NCBI GenBank assembly: GCA_009760855.2
Contig: WPIO01000058.1
Span: forward strand, 127,501 to 191,500
Direction: 5' to 3'
DNA length: 64,000 bases
Source of the DNA: Cristatella mucedo
Lineage: Eukaryota; Bryozoa; Phylactolaemata; Cristatellidae
A model generated the notes under the pieces. It was not told the DNA's origin and made no database searches. It saw nothing but the letters and a program-made list of their open reading frames with translations. Positions 34,432 through 48,200 of the stretch are shown piece by piece. How positions within the stretch are numbered: the first letter of the stretch is position 1; the number at the start of each line of letters is the position of its first letter. The translations under genes and the position numbers were made by a program.

Positions 34432-36056
34432 CCGTTATAATAAGCTAGGTGTGTTAGGCTGTCCTAACGTTACTGACCTCACGTTTACACTTTGGTGTAC
34501 ATCTAATTTCCAATAAAACCTGCGGCTTTTTCGAGCCATTGTGGACCAGCAGTTTCCACAGCAATTAATTGGGACCAAAAAGGCTGTAAGGATGAGCATA
34601 CTTACCGCAGGTAATGAGGAAAACGAGAAATAAAAGAGGCCACTCAATGCAACACTGCCAAAACTCAACAGGAACATCGCATACGAAGTCTCTTACATAG
34701 GAAGGAAGGAGCTTAGCACTGTCAAAGCTCTGCGAAAACATTCACTTATGACAAGGTCCAAGACAGAACGAGGTTGAAGGTAAGATTCGAGCACTTCACG
34801 ACCCAGGTTTCTGTACGGTTTTTGCCCGGCAGTAGGCTGGGCTTACCACTAGGTTGGCCGACAACAAGGCCAGCATTCTAATGGCATACTGAGATTTCCT
34901 GTTCGATTTTTCACGGTCATAAGCTAGTAGATAATACAAATTTACACACCGGTCAGCACGTTAGTACAGCACATGCAGCTCAATGCTGAGAGGTCAACTT
35001 CATAAAAATAGATTGTTGGCATAATAAGAAAATTATTAAATATAATTGAATTACATTTGCATTTTCCTCCTATACTGATTTTTCTCCATTAACTAAGAAC
35101 TCAAAGCTTGGCAATCAGTGGGGTGGGCTCACCAGCAGTCAGTGGCCACTCAGGCTAGCCTTTCAAAGCAAAGTTGGGTACAAGCAAGCTAGCAGCTATA
35201 TATGACCTCGAGGCTATCATGGGGTTTGGGTACAGTCGCACGATCGCTTTATTTTGCACACAAAAGAGCAAAAGCAGAGGAAGCAGGACGTCGAATTCTA
35301 CTGATTGGGATATGCATAGCCCACTTACTGGTGCCTGTCTGTCCTGAGCAGGCATCGATGGCAGACTGGATCACCAGCCAAATGGCATGCATTATCATAA
35401 TTGTCCACAAGCACAAGGATCCAACGTCTGCTAATTGTGGGGAGTCTTCAGATAAGGATGCACTGCCAGTTAGATAGACCAGTCCATGCCTCAAATAAAA
35501 AATGCATTGGAGAGCAGTGTAGAATTCCTTTCGGAGGCTACACACTAACATGACACACTTATTACTCAAGGACGACTCAAATCTTGCTACTACAAAATAT
35601 CGTTCATTTGAGTACTTGGGTAATACACACACCGTAGCTCAATGGCACTGCAACCTGCACAGCAATGAGATAATCGGGATTACAAAATCAAGTTTAAAGT
35701 ACTGGCATGTATTTGGATGAAATATTTTTGATAAAGCATTACAAGTGGTGGGCCAGGGCTTCGTTAACTTAACGATGACACCCCCCCATTATCCCATTAG
35801 GTAGACCACGGTAGCTGGACCACTTCGACCACAAGGGCTGCTTAGTATAAGGGCAGCAAATCAAATCGGTGGAAGAATAAAAAAGTGGGCTGCCTATATA
35901 GTCTAGCAAAATTAGCCAAAATGGCTTGTCCAGTGGCTCTATACACCAAGCCGGCTCACAATAGCAGACCCTAAAATAGCACAGTACTTGTGAGAACACT
36001 GTGCCGAGTTAATAATTCTTATTTGACTAATCAGCTGCACAATGCGATGTGGTATG
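33260..36056. other. Intergenic / CLUH 3' flank
   Basis: No exon recognised apart from a possible CLUH 3' UTR directly below 36057. The first clear minus-strand AATAAA I see is at 35248-35253, about 800 bases past the stop. Contains a (TA)n microsatellite at 34371-34427. Confidence 0.35.
34371..34427. repeat. (TA)n microsatellite
   Basis: About 28 TA units in the intergenic region. Confidence 0.95.
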
Positions 36057-36228
36057 TCAATCAACCTCCTCGGCTGTGAGCACACTGCTTGAAGATAATG
36101 TCTGAGCAGCATCGCCTGTTGCATTCGAGGCAGATTGTGACAAAGCAGATGCATCACCTATGGCAGCAGCTGCTGCAGCAGCAGCTGCTGCAGTCATCTC
36201 ATCATGTAGTCGAGACACGTCCTGAGCG
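36057..36228 (-). CDS. CLUH: CLUH exon 30, C-terminus and stop
   Basis: Residues 1280-1336, [13 protein letters not shown], a run of ten Ala (1293-1302, DNA 36162-36191, mixed GCA/GCT/GCC codons), then a Ser/Ala-rich tail ending TAEEVD and TGA at 36057. Acceptor TTTCAG. The DVSRLHDEM start matches the end of the conserved region; the tail is variable in the family. Confidence 0.93.
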
Positions 36229-39200
36229 CTGAAACGGGGACGGTGGTACAAGCAGTTGGCACTTTGTCACTTGAACAGTAAAGCCAGCCATGCAAGCACT
36301 GCGGCTAGACAATTAATTGCAAATGTTAACACATACCTAATCTGAATAGGCACAGCAATACCGTTGACGACATTCAGGGTGTCTAGTATGCTCTTCAAGG
36401 ACGGCACCTGGATCTACAAGCAAGTACGATGCGAACCAATCGAGTCGACCAAGAGCAACATACCGATAGCAGCAAATTCTGTGTACAATTAACTAAACCC
36501 AGAGTATGAGCAAACTGGAGCTAAACCAGCACAAAATGTCCAGTTAAAACAATGCAACCAACAGCAAGCACGAAAAGATTTAAGCCACCTCTTGGGGGTG
36601 GGAGCAGCAGTAGCCACAACGCACGGCAGGTGGCATAGTACCGAGTGCAGCACAGCCTGGAGGGCAGGAAGATTGACAGCTCCCTTTTCACTTTTGCCGA
36701 GCTCGTTGATTTTCTTCTGATATAGTACAGCCTGTTGCGTGAGGTGCTTCAGACGATCCGAGCTCTCACGGGTTTTCTCGTGAGTCTCGCCGAGCTGCAG
36801 AACAATGGGCGCTTTCTGCTACAGTCAGCCACCAACAGAAGGCTTCACCCACAGCAGCATGCAGACAGCAGCATGCAAAAGCAGCAGCAGCCAGCGCCTG
36901 TTGACGCTTCAATGCATCAACTACAGAACGCGGCGTTCGATGCACACGCTGATTAGCCACCGAAACCATACTCCTTTATTTCTAATGAATGAGTGAGTAT
37001 TTGCACAAGCAGCCTTTATAATTCTACATGCTTGCAGGCGTGAATGAAAATTGGGTTAGAACAAAGTAGCTAACGCTAAATGACAATGACTGGATGCCTT
37101 TGACAATATGGGAACCCGTTCGAGAATCAGTGGGGTGGCCCTATCGGGCATTCGAAAGTGCGGCATTGGTAAGACGGCCAGATGTATTAATTAATTCTTC
37201 AGAAACACATCACACAACTGGAGTACATGGCCGGAATCGTTATAATCTACAGTTCGGACTCGTTCCAATAGTCAGGGGAGACCATAAACGTACCTTCAAC
37301 TTATAAATAGCATAAGCCTCCTTTTCATGTAGCAGAGCTGAACGGAACTCGCCACGAGACACGTGGGTCTTAGCCATTAGATGGAATGCAGTTGCCACTT
37401 TCAGAGATTTATCACCAAAAAACCTTTAACAGAGGACATCAATTTGCAGTCAATCAGAAAGGTCAACTCACGAACTATTATAGCCTTAGAACAGCCAATC
37501 GAAGAAAACCACAGGCGGACATTTTGAAATTTAACTTACACTTTGAAAAGATCCTTTGCATTTTCCATGAAATGTAGCGACAGCTCGTACTCTCCGACAC
37601 CGTGAAGAACCAGACCAATGTTCATCTGAAATAAGAATCGAGGTGTGATCCAACTAAGCCAGTCCTTAAGGTTAACTATTAAGGGGGCTACAGTATGCTT
37701 GAAAGGAGAACTTTCTTTGTACTATCAGGAAATGCTTCTCCCTGAAAGTGGCAGTTGCAAATATGATTTCACCAATTTAATCAACAATGCTTGGATTGCA
37801 CACACTTACGTCGAGAAGTGCAACATCGGGATGCCGTTCACCAAAGTTGAGTAACAGAAGGTAGCGAGCACGATACAGCAACTGCAAGGCACCACTGACT
37901 TGGCTGCCTGCAAAGCTGTAGATAGCCAGATGCATCTAAAACAAAAAGCGCAATTGCCGCCAATCTAGGCTCTCTGCAGCAGGGGATGCTCGGCACTTTG
38001 CGAGTACTGAAGTAACAAAAGACTTCAGACAGGCAAGTGAACGCAATCTTTTGAGTATATACGTCCGGTAGGGTGAAAACAGTATCTGATCTCTTACGTA
38101 GTCAGTAATGGTATTAGGATGGTCGACTCCCAGACATCGCTCGTTCATGATGGTGGCTTTTTGCTGGAAGGATAGAGCCTCGGCATAATCTCCCATTAGG
38201 TAATTAAGTCTTGCGAGAAGGCGGCAGCATGCAGCAATCTCGGCGTGCATCGGTCCGTATACGTTGAGAAGGTTCAATGCCTCAACTATAAGCTCATAGC
38301 CTTCTTGGAACTGGCCCCGCTGAATTTTCTCTTGGCCACTCGTGAAGAATCGGTAGGCGTCCGATGCCTGTCACAAGGAAAAAATACGAGGAATGTGCAT
38401 TTATCAGCCGACATTCACATACGTGCAGTGACCAGTCAAAGCAAGATCGACAAAGCCCAGAATGAACTGCAGTAGGTCCTAACAAGTAGTTCAGCTTCTG
38501 CTATGACGGCCATCAAAATAAAAAAATAGCTTTATCCCAGAGTTGCCCAGAAAAGAAAGTGGGAGACGATATATGTAATGCACTCCCATTCGTACAGTCA
38601 AATGATTTATCGCAGACAAAACAACTTCTACTCCTCTTCTACTAGATACACAGATAAATTGTTGTTTCAACTACCACAGCTCTGTTCCACCGTCTATGAA
38701 CTATAGATAAAACCTTTCTAATGTCATTGCTGAGCTAGCACGCCTGTTTCGCACGAGAAGCTCGCTGGTTACATGCATACAACAAGGATTCAGAAGTTTG
38801 GAATTCAATTTCATAAGTTTTCAAGGTAGCTCAAGTAATGTAGGAGCAATATTATGAAGCCCGTGTCACGTCGAAGTTATCTCATACATACAGCTACTTA
38901 AGTTTAGTTGATTTAACAACCTAATTTATTTAGAGTGAGAAGGAAAGCCATAGCGACAACCACTCCTGCTTGGGGAGGGCAACAGAGAATTGCCTGCTTC
39001 AGGAAACTAACCCACGAGCTGGGTCGTGAAGTGCAGTGGCGTACCAAAGGGGGCAGGGGGAGGCCCATGTCCCCGAGCGCTGGATGGAGGCGCCAAAATG
39101 GGCGCCTAATACTGGAGAGAAGGTGGCGCCACCTGTGTAGTTCGTCCCCGGGCCCACAATATCCAAGGAAGGTGAGTGTGCCACTGGTGAAGTGTGAGCA

Positions 39201-42200
39201 CCTTAGCCCCAGGGGTACAGATTGCCAACCGTTCAACTAGAACTGAGGGGGGTATTGATCCATTCCTGATCAGATTGCTAAGGTCTCCATTAGCATTCAT
39301 AGACTAACCAAGGACAATCCTTACTATAAGGGTCAAACCAAAACGAAGCCTGGTAACCACCGTGTAAGCAAGTTACATGAAGCCACAGCTACATGCAGAC
39401 AATGGGCCGCCTGGGGGGGGGCTCACTTTTTGCTTTCTTGATAGTATTCTAAAGGCTGTACTCCGTAAGCATTTATGAGTGTCGAGGACAAGCTCACACG
39501 TTAAGATACCGTATTATGAAGACAGGGCTTCTCACAGTAATAATAATAATATTCCACTTGATAAAGCACCCTCTGCGCTTAATCAAGTGCATCATCATTA
39601 TTATTATTATTACTATTACATTAGTGCCATTACCTTGAAGCCAGCGTGCACTTTACTCAGCCAGTGCCCTTGGGCGTGGTCTATGCCAGTCTAGGGCCAT
39701 AGCAGTCTTGAATCACGTCGTTCCCCATTTTGAAAATATGATCGGAATAAAGCTTGACAGCCGGGTCACTGTTAACACAATGTACCTACAATAGTAGACT
39801 ACAGAGCTAGAGCCAGGTTATCAGTCTGCTTTTCATCAATGACTTGGAAATACTTAAAGTACTAGTAATGTTGATTGGAATTCACCATTCTGGTTTAGGA
39901 AACTACTTTTTAGAGGTTGAAGCATACACCGAGGAGAGATGTAGACTCGACTAGCTACTATGGTTAACCTCGAAAGTCTTCCCATAAGTAGAAACGAGAC
40001 AGGCCCCAACTGAGACTAACGGACATAGAAGTAGCTGAATAGGACATCTGTACCAACAGGTATTTCGGTCGGCCATGTATGGGTGGTTTCCAGGGTCGAG
40101 CGGTCTCTCACAACTAGCAACATCAAAACCATGAAATAATAATAATAATACGTTTGATAAAACACTCAGAGAACTCAATCTCTTTCCAGGCGTTTTACAT
40201 TTGCAGGAAGAACTTTCCATCTGATTGCAAGTAGAACTACTAGGCTAAGTAAGCACCGTCAGGAGACCGTGGAGAGGTGTGACAGCATCTACTGTTAAAT
40301 TCGCTTTGGCTACTAATAGGAGAAAAAAGTTATCCGATCGAACAGCATTAACTATATAACAGCAGAAGAGTTTTAACAGCTATCGCCATCGCTTGCAATG
40401 GGTAATAAAGGATTGGTTGCTGCAGGACTCTACATTTACCACCCACCAAGATCATGAAAGTGCTAGCTAGGTTGTCATGCCCACTCAGCAATCACTTCAC
40501 CCTATTCGTAGCCTCGAAATACCACTAAATACAATTTCATTTCGTTCGACCCCTGGTCGATTTTTTAGCCAACTGATTTAACAGCACCCTATATGGGTTC
40601 CAACTGACGAGACAGCAGAAGTAGCAGATGCAAAATGCTCAATTAACGTTGCAATTAATGAGCACTTGTTGCAATTTCTCCTACCATATGAACACTAAAA
40701 TCACTAAGCAGCCGAACACATAAAAAATGGCACGGTAGGCTTATCCAAGTTTCGGGCAAGTATCTCTGGGGACCACTAACACATGACTAAACATAAAAAT
40801 AAAAAAGATAATGCTAGATAAGAGCTCTAGTTAATCAAACCTCGCAAAGAAAAGCAGTTACCTACATAAAGTAATGTACCGAGCTCATTACATAAATTCA
40901 ATACCACTGAGTTCATAAACCACGGTCCTCCACAGAACGAAACTATCATATAGCTACCAATTAGAATTTCTATTAAGTTTACTTATCCAATAAAGCTTCT
41001 AAATAGCATGCCATTGTAAATAGAATGCCTTTATCAAGGCCGAGGAACTTGATGTGTAGTCGAAAAGCCATCATCTTTAGAAGCACTTCCGATTAGCACG
41101 AAAATCATTTTGAGTGGCAGGGCTCAGAGGAAGTAGATCAGATCCAGAGGACCTCGATTTGAGGGTTGCAACACAGTCACTAGCTATGGCTGCTGGGATA
41201 GTCAAAATATGCAATTCTTATTGGTGCAATCTATTTTAACAATCAGGGCTTCATACAATATGATAAAGCCATTTTCTACTATTGAACAGTAAAAACATTC
41301 CCAGACATGGGATAATGTCCATCTGACAGACTGGTGTTGATCATTACTGCATATGGGAAGTACCCCTTTCTGATAGTACAGTGCATTTTGAAACACATTG
41401 TGGAGAATCCCACTCACCCGAGGCATGACATGCTTGACAACAGGAAACGTGTTAACTATATCTTCTTCAAAGAATGCCTGCCTGTGTCTATTGTCAAGGT
41501 TGTACTCTCGAAGCAGTATCTGCAGTCCAACTCGCTGACAGAAGATCCTCAACAAAGACATCTTTTGAAAGCCATAGCGCTCGGCAGCAGTATCCACAGA
41601 GTCACTGTAAGATAAATGCAGCAACAATCTAAGCAAACCTCAAAATAGCACCACTTGCCTAAACTTAAGCTCGGTAACACCAATGAATAAAACGGTTTCC
41701 AATGGTTGCTTTTTAACACAGACCATTCTAAGGTCGAGTTGAAGTGCCTCTTGACATCATCCACAATCTTGGACCACAATGATTTTGGGGTCTCTGCTAT
41801 CCATTCCGTGTTATCTATAAGATGGATAGAATAAAATAAAAGAACTCAATGTCATTTGAAATCAATAAAACGTTGGCAAAAAGAGTGAACACATCATCAC
41901 TGGACCTGCTGGTTACTGATCAAGCAAATGAGATGAGACATTCCCGAAAAATGTGCGAATGAAGCAAACCAAGGATCATACCAGGATGTCAAAAATGCAT
42001 GGACCAACTTGGGGGGGTCATAATGTAACCAGGCCAAAATTTCCGCAACGATACATCTGACGACAGAGCCGATGTGGTCTTCTAGTAGAAGGTCACTTTA
42101 GAACTGGACACCCAGACTAAGTGCAGAAGCTTCAGGAGATCTGCTAGCAGAGATCATTGTTAGGGTAAGGCCTTCCAAATTCACACTGCGTAACTTGCAA

Positions 42201-45200
42201 GGCTTGCCCATAGCTAGTAACGTGACCTTCAAGGTAATGACACGGCTTTGTTAATAACTAGCCCAACTGCTACAGCAACATGAGCTGGTACGAGTGCTAA
42301 AGCCTTCACAGCATAATAAATTAGATGGCCTTTCTTTGATTAAATACTGATGACAACAAACGAGTCTCATTTGTGTTTCTCGTAGGTCTTAAGAAATGGA
42401 GCTCATATTTCTAGTTTCTTCATAACAATACCTGACTACAGGTCTTTGCTTTCACCAGCCAGTCGAAGCGGCTTCTTTCCGGCTAACTTTCCTGATTGTT
42501 CTAGTTTTTCAGCTACATTCCACACGTTTCTATGGTTTTCTTTATGTGTTGTATGCATTTGCCATCGATTGCACAACAAACGTTGCACAATCTTTGAATG
42601 CACTACAGACTACCCCTAAATGGAACAACGAACTCAGCAACATTGTCATATGGGATTTAAAACTGATTTATGTCACATCATATCACAATAGAGATTGACA
42701 GATTGCAAGAGATGCACTACCTTTTAGCAGGTTAGGGTTAAAGCAGGTCGGTAAGACCAGCAGCAGCACACCTTAACACGACAGGCACTCTTGCAACCAC
42801 CAGAGAAGTCTATCGACCGGCTTCTTCCGACGGAGAACAGAGAGCAGACTTCAGGAGGCTTCAGGGACATGCTAGCACGAACGCATAAATACTCACACAT
42901 ACCAATACAATAGCGCAAATACTCATATAAATTTAACAGACACCATCTTACACTAAAGGGTACTGCAGTTACTCATGGCTGAAGCTCTAGTACAATACTC
43001 AAGTTATTGGCCAAAAAACGCCGTCACGTTACAACAGATTGCTAGAAGACTTGCCTTTAGTGTTAAAAGCACTGCTACGTTCCTTCTTCTTTTGCTTTTT
43101 CTTTGAGGTACGACTGTGTTGCTCTTCGAACGCAACATGTGGTGTCGGATGTGAGCTAAGCAGGCAGTTGAGGAAATGCGAAACAGCTGAAGACAGATTC
43201 ATCGGGTCCACATTATGCATATGCTGCTGAAACAGGAACTTGGAAGAGCGGCAGATCATCTCACTGATGCACAACGCCTACAAAATAAATGAGGCAGTGA
43301 GAGAAGTCGAGCCTCTTTGGGGCTGACAAGCCCCCACCTCGTCTAGAGCAACTTTTCTGTAAGCGGTTATTACTTGAAACATGCTGCACTAGCATCACAA
43401 TCTGGTACTTGGCACATTAAATTCACTCACGGCAAGCGATCACTACTTACGTGAAGGTAGCTTAACTGTGGGTACTGTGCAACGACTTCGGTGACCTTGC
43501 CCAAATAGCGAATATTGATGCCACGAGCATGAAGAGCTTCGGTCAATGTACGACCATCGACAGGAGCCATGCTATGATCCAAACACTGTTGCACCTATTG
43601 ATAACAAAATATTGATATTGGGTACATAAATCCAGATAATGCACTAGCAAGCATTCAGCTTTCACCACTGACATCGAAATTAGCGAATGTCCGATTGGGA
43701 TAAAAGCCAGCAAAAAAAGCCTGCCTAACATGTACAATAAAATCAAGTATAATATTTAATTACATCACTCAAGAAAAACCACGATCCAGCATGATGGTTA
43801 CAGTAAAATCAATACGTTAGGCTCATGGTCACAGGGTACGGACGGTATTTATACTGCTAATTTATTAATTTCTCAAATCCTTCAAATCTTCAAAAAAAAT
43901 CTTGTCTGGCATGCAAACAGCAATCAAAGGCTGCTTCTGAAAACAAAACAAAGTAAAATAGTAATATATGAACTCATAAGGAAAAACGAGGAAAATACGG
44001 GTGCTCCGCCGTAAACATTCCAAATAGCAAGTAATCAAACATCATGGAAGGCTATTCTGGATCAAAGATTGCCACATCTATGTACACAAGTCCTTTTAGG
44101 TGTTGGCTGGGCTTCGAGGCCAGTGTTGCACGGCTAACGGAAGGAGCACTCTAAATAACTCATCATGTGCTGGTGTTATTGAAAAAATTATGCTTAGGTC
44201 ATTGAAAATGTTCCAATACTGCCTTCAAATGTTGCTGATTCTGTAGATTAATAAACATACTACCAGCGCTACACGAAGTGCTCACACTTTTTGCATTAGG
44301 CGTATATTAAGACAAGCAAGTTGAACTTAAGAATGGCTCTAGCTCGGTGCTTGAAGATCTCGGCAAATTCATCGAACTTAAAAAGACCTATTTAGGACAG
44401 CATTTAGTGGGTCCCTGTGATTCGTCCTTCATGTGCTTATGCGTGCTGACACTGTGCATACTGCCACTAACCACATTTGCATGCTGACCCTGTGCATGTC
44501 ACCCCTAACCATATTATTCATTTTTTTGTTTTTCAAGCATGATTTTACTTACCATTCAATTGCATGTCCCTTTGCAGCAAATGTAAAGTGCCTAGAAAGA
44601 GAGTAAGTTCTCTGAGGGCGCTTTATCAAGTGCATTATTATTATTAACCTAAGTTTGAAGCTCAAGCTATCCTTGGTACTTTGGGCAGGGCCTATGTTGT
44701 AACCATCGTCGGCAGCCTTATGCTACGACAGCCTCATCCTGTTCTAGATTTTAAAAATATACCACATTTGTATATAATTAAATATTTAACCCAACTTAAC
44801 TGATTTAAAACGTAAGTAAATATGGTCCCGATACAGATTGACAGCCAGGTTGCTGTTAACACACCATTAACACAAAGGAGATGTGCTTGCCGAGACATTT
44901 TGAGGGTTAGGCTTTCCAAGTTTTAAGCAACAATGCGCTTAAGTATAACTAGTAAGTTGGCTTAATCGGCATTCAATTCGGGAACGTTTGGTAGACTCAT
45001 CATGTGGGTCATACATGTAGCATGTTGCACAGAGAGGTTCTTTGCATGTAACCCGACGAATTGATGCCAGTTTTTTCAAACACGCAATTCCAAAGATTTT
45101 GAAGCACATTAATGCATCCGTTCACAGCTGTTTTCAATGCGACGCAAGAAATCGTTTAGCCACAACGCATAGTAGCGCAGGAAAAGGATTGCGCCACACG

Positions 45201-48200
45201 GAGCTTACGAATGTGGGTATTTGATGGAACACGAGGAGCTCTGCTGCTTTCACCAACATCGCCTTGTCTTGCTCGAGCCGCTTGACAGATTCTTCATCAG
45301 ATGCGTGCACAACTCGAGGCTGATACAAATCTGGATTGAAGGCTATGTGGAACTCTTTCTCACTGAGTGAACCAACAACTTCGGCAGCTTGCTTCAAGAT
45401 ATTTTCGGCAACAGGGTCTGATCCTAGCAATAGTAGAAAATTGAAAGGCAATAAAAAAGCTCACATCAAATCCAAACAGGCAGGCATGGCTTCAGGCCAA
45501 TACTAGTGCAAAAGCAAGCACGAATGTAAAAAGTTATTTAGCTGGTTTGTGTCCTGTTCTAAAAGGCAAGCCTTCAACGCACGATAAGCGATTGGAATCG
45601 AGCAAAGTAAATGCCCCATCGAGTCAAACGACTCTAAGTGTGACTGAAAAGACAACTAAGTTTATATATAGTGCAGTACAACAACCCTAGCAGTATCGAC
45701 GGCAATCGGAAATCGGCAAGATGACTGAGGAAACTGAACATCCAAGCCTTTCGACTATGCATCGACGGCTAGCACCCAGGCAACTCGCCAATCTTGGCAG
45801 ACACGAGCAGATATCAACCGCAGGGAGGGCGGTACAGAAAGCTACCAACAGTCATCCCAGCAAACGCAGCACACTGTCAACGAGGCAGCTAACAACTCAC
45901 CTTCAGCCTGGTTTTCCTTGTGAATGAGGTTCTCGTAAGCCTTCTTGGCTTCTTCAGTGGGTAAATCGGATGCCAGAGCGGGGCCGTCGGCGTCGACTGC
46001 TTTCTCGTTTTCCCGCTCTGGTGAAGCCTTGGCGTCGCTGGCACTGTCTGCGACAGCCGGAACTTTGCCATCAACTCCTTCAGCTTTCTGCTTCAGCCTT
46101 TCCCTCTCGAAAAGTACCGCTGCGTGCTTCACAAACGCCAAATATCTTAGCCTGGTGCCAAATAAAGAGGGCACACAGCCGTGAGTGGCCCTGACAAAAG
46201 CTGCTGTAACTTTGGAGCCGAGCAAGGGACAGACCGTGCTCGGTAGCCTATACTAACAGCACTGACAATAAAAGAACGATACGATAAAGCCTGGCAAAAA
46301 AACACATACATACTGAAAACAGCCTTTCAAACTGCAGGCTACCCTTAGTTGGATAGACCGAAGACCACCGGTCAAACATGGTAGATATTGAAATGCACAC
46401 TGATTAATTCTCTGTATTTTACTCACTCGAAAAACGCATCGACAAGTTCCTGCCTTAACGTCACGAACTTGTGTCGGTATTCCTGCGGGTAACCACTTTT
46501 GACGAGCTCTTCACTCAGTCCCACACATTCGCCTGCAATCAGAACTCCCAACGTCAAGCAGGCAGTCAAAAACAGTGTGCAAAAAGCTAATTATCATTTC
46601 CCTTTAACAGTGAAATCCAGCGTTATTTGTTTACACCACATCGAATATAAAACAGCTGGAAGCAATATCAACTACAATCATTTTTCGTGCTATGCCAATT
46701 GACCCTAACGTGAGGCCATTTGGCCGTTCAGGTGGCAGCCAACGAACTTCATGGCTACACGTGAAGGCATTTTGCAATACAAATGCATTCTTACCTTTCA
46801 AGTAGTTAACGTCCGGCGGGAAGGTTCTGAGCAGATCAAGAACATACTTTCTATTATCTGTGCCAATGATACCCTGGCAAATACACAACAAGGATTGTAT
46901 AGCTGACAAGCTACTTTAGGTAGTCGAAACACAAATGAGGCACCACTATGTAGGTTGCATTCGAAATGCTTTAGTAGCATAAATAATGCAGGATACCTTG
47001 CAGTCAACGGCCGAATATAGCTCGATGGTCTCTCCTTTGTGGTTGACAACCCTAAAAAGCCATTCGAAAAGCTAACTAACGTACTCGCTCAAAGCCACTG
47101 GGCAGGTGTGTGGATTATGGGTAGGCAGAACAGAAGTGTGGCTTGTTATAATTGACAAAAGCCGACAGTAAAAGCGAAAAGGACACCAACCTACAAGAAA
47201 TAATTATAGAATACACAGTACAGCTGCTGTCAAGAAGCTATTGACCAAAGATGCAATGCTCAAATGCAATTTGCAATTTACAGTGCAACGTACTCCAGCT
47301 AAGCTGGACAAGAATGTTTAAGATAAGCTAGTCTGATTTTGCTTAACCTTGGTAGTAAGCTAACCCCCTCGTACCCTTCTGCACGGTAAGCAAGTTGCAG
47401 TGCCTTCATAACTAGCTAAACTGCAACACTGATGTCAGCCACCTCGTGCCCTCAGGTGCTTTATAGTCAATATAGTAGTCTTTCTATTCATTCACTCAAA
47501 GAAAGACTGCTAGCAATATCAGCTTTTGCCCTGGACTGTAGGACTAACTTCCCAATTCCATCTGCCTTGCTACTTCCGTGCAACTCACTTTCTCAAGTGC
47601 CCCCCTGAAAATTATAGCACAAAATCAGTGCTTTCTCGACAACAACTCGGCAGTTGCTCGTCGAATAAAGGTAGGACACAATTTCATCGCTGGTGACGGT
47701 TGGGGCATCGGCCCAGGTCGCTGTCCCACTGTAAGGGGGGAGGCAATGCGTCCCCTACCCCTACTGGCTCTGCTCCTAGGCAAGGAATGGCAGCAGAGGT
47801 AGCTCGATGGGTCAAACCACTGAAGCAACTGGCCAAGGCGTCCTGGTGAGACTCACCTCGGCTGACCATGAAGGGCGGTGGGGCTTCCTCCAATCATTGC
47901 TCAGCTTTTAACCACGGACCCAGCACTCCCGTTTTGTGCCAGGGACAAGCTCCTCGAAAGCCTTCAGGGAGCCACACTTGGGGCTTCGACACAAGATCCA
48001 GCCGCTAGCCCTTTTGTTGAGCTACGGCTATTTTATTTCATATCTAACCAGCTGGATAGCTCATTCCCGGGTGCTCACCGCCAAGCTGCCACGGGTGGGT
48101 CGGTTTGCCCTGATTTTGCATTCAATACTTATTGAGCGTCACTCAGGTTGAGATTTGGTGACCTACTGACGTTCACTTAATACTGGCATGGTAATGCAGG

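Noticed and set aside
35249-35632. 128-codon minus-strand frame downstream of CLUH.
   Set aside because: No motif recognised; may be within the CLUH 3' UTR.
43028-43054. Read-through end of CLUH exon 21 giving a stop after [11 protein letters not shown].
   Set aside because: It would truncate the protein before the TPR region, while a GC donor in ideal context restores the conserved frame exactly.
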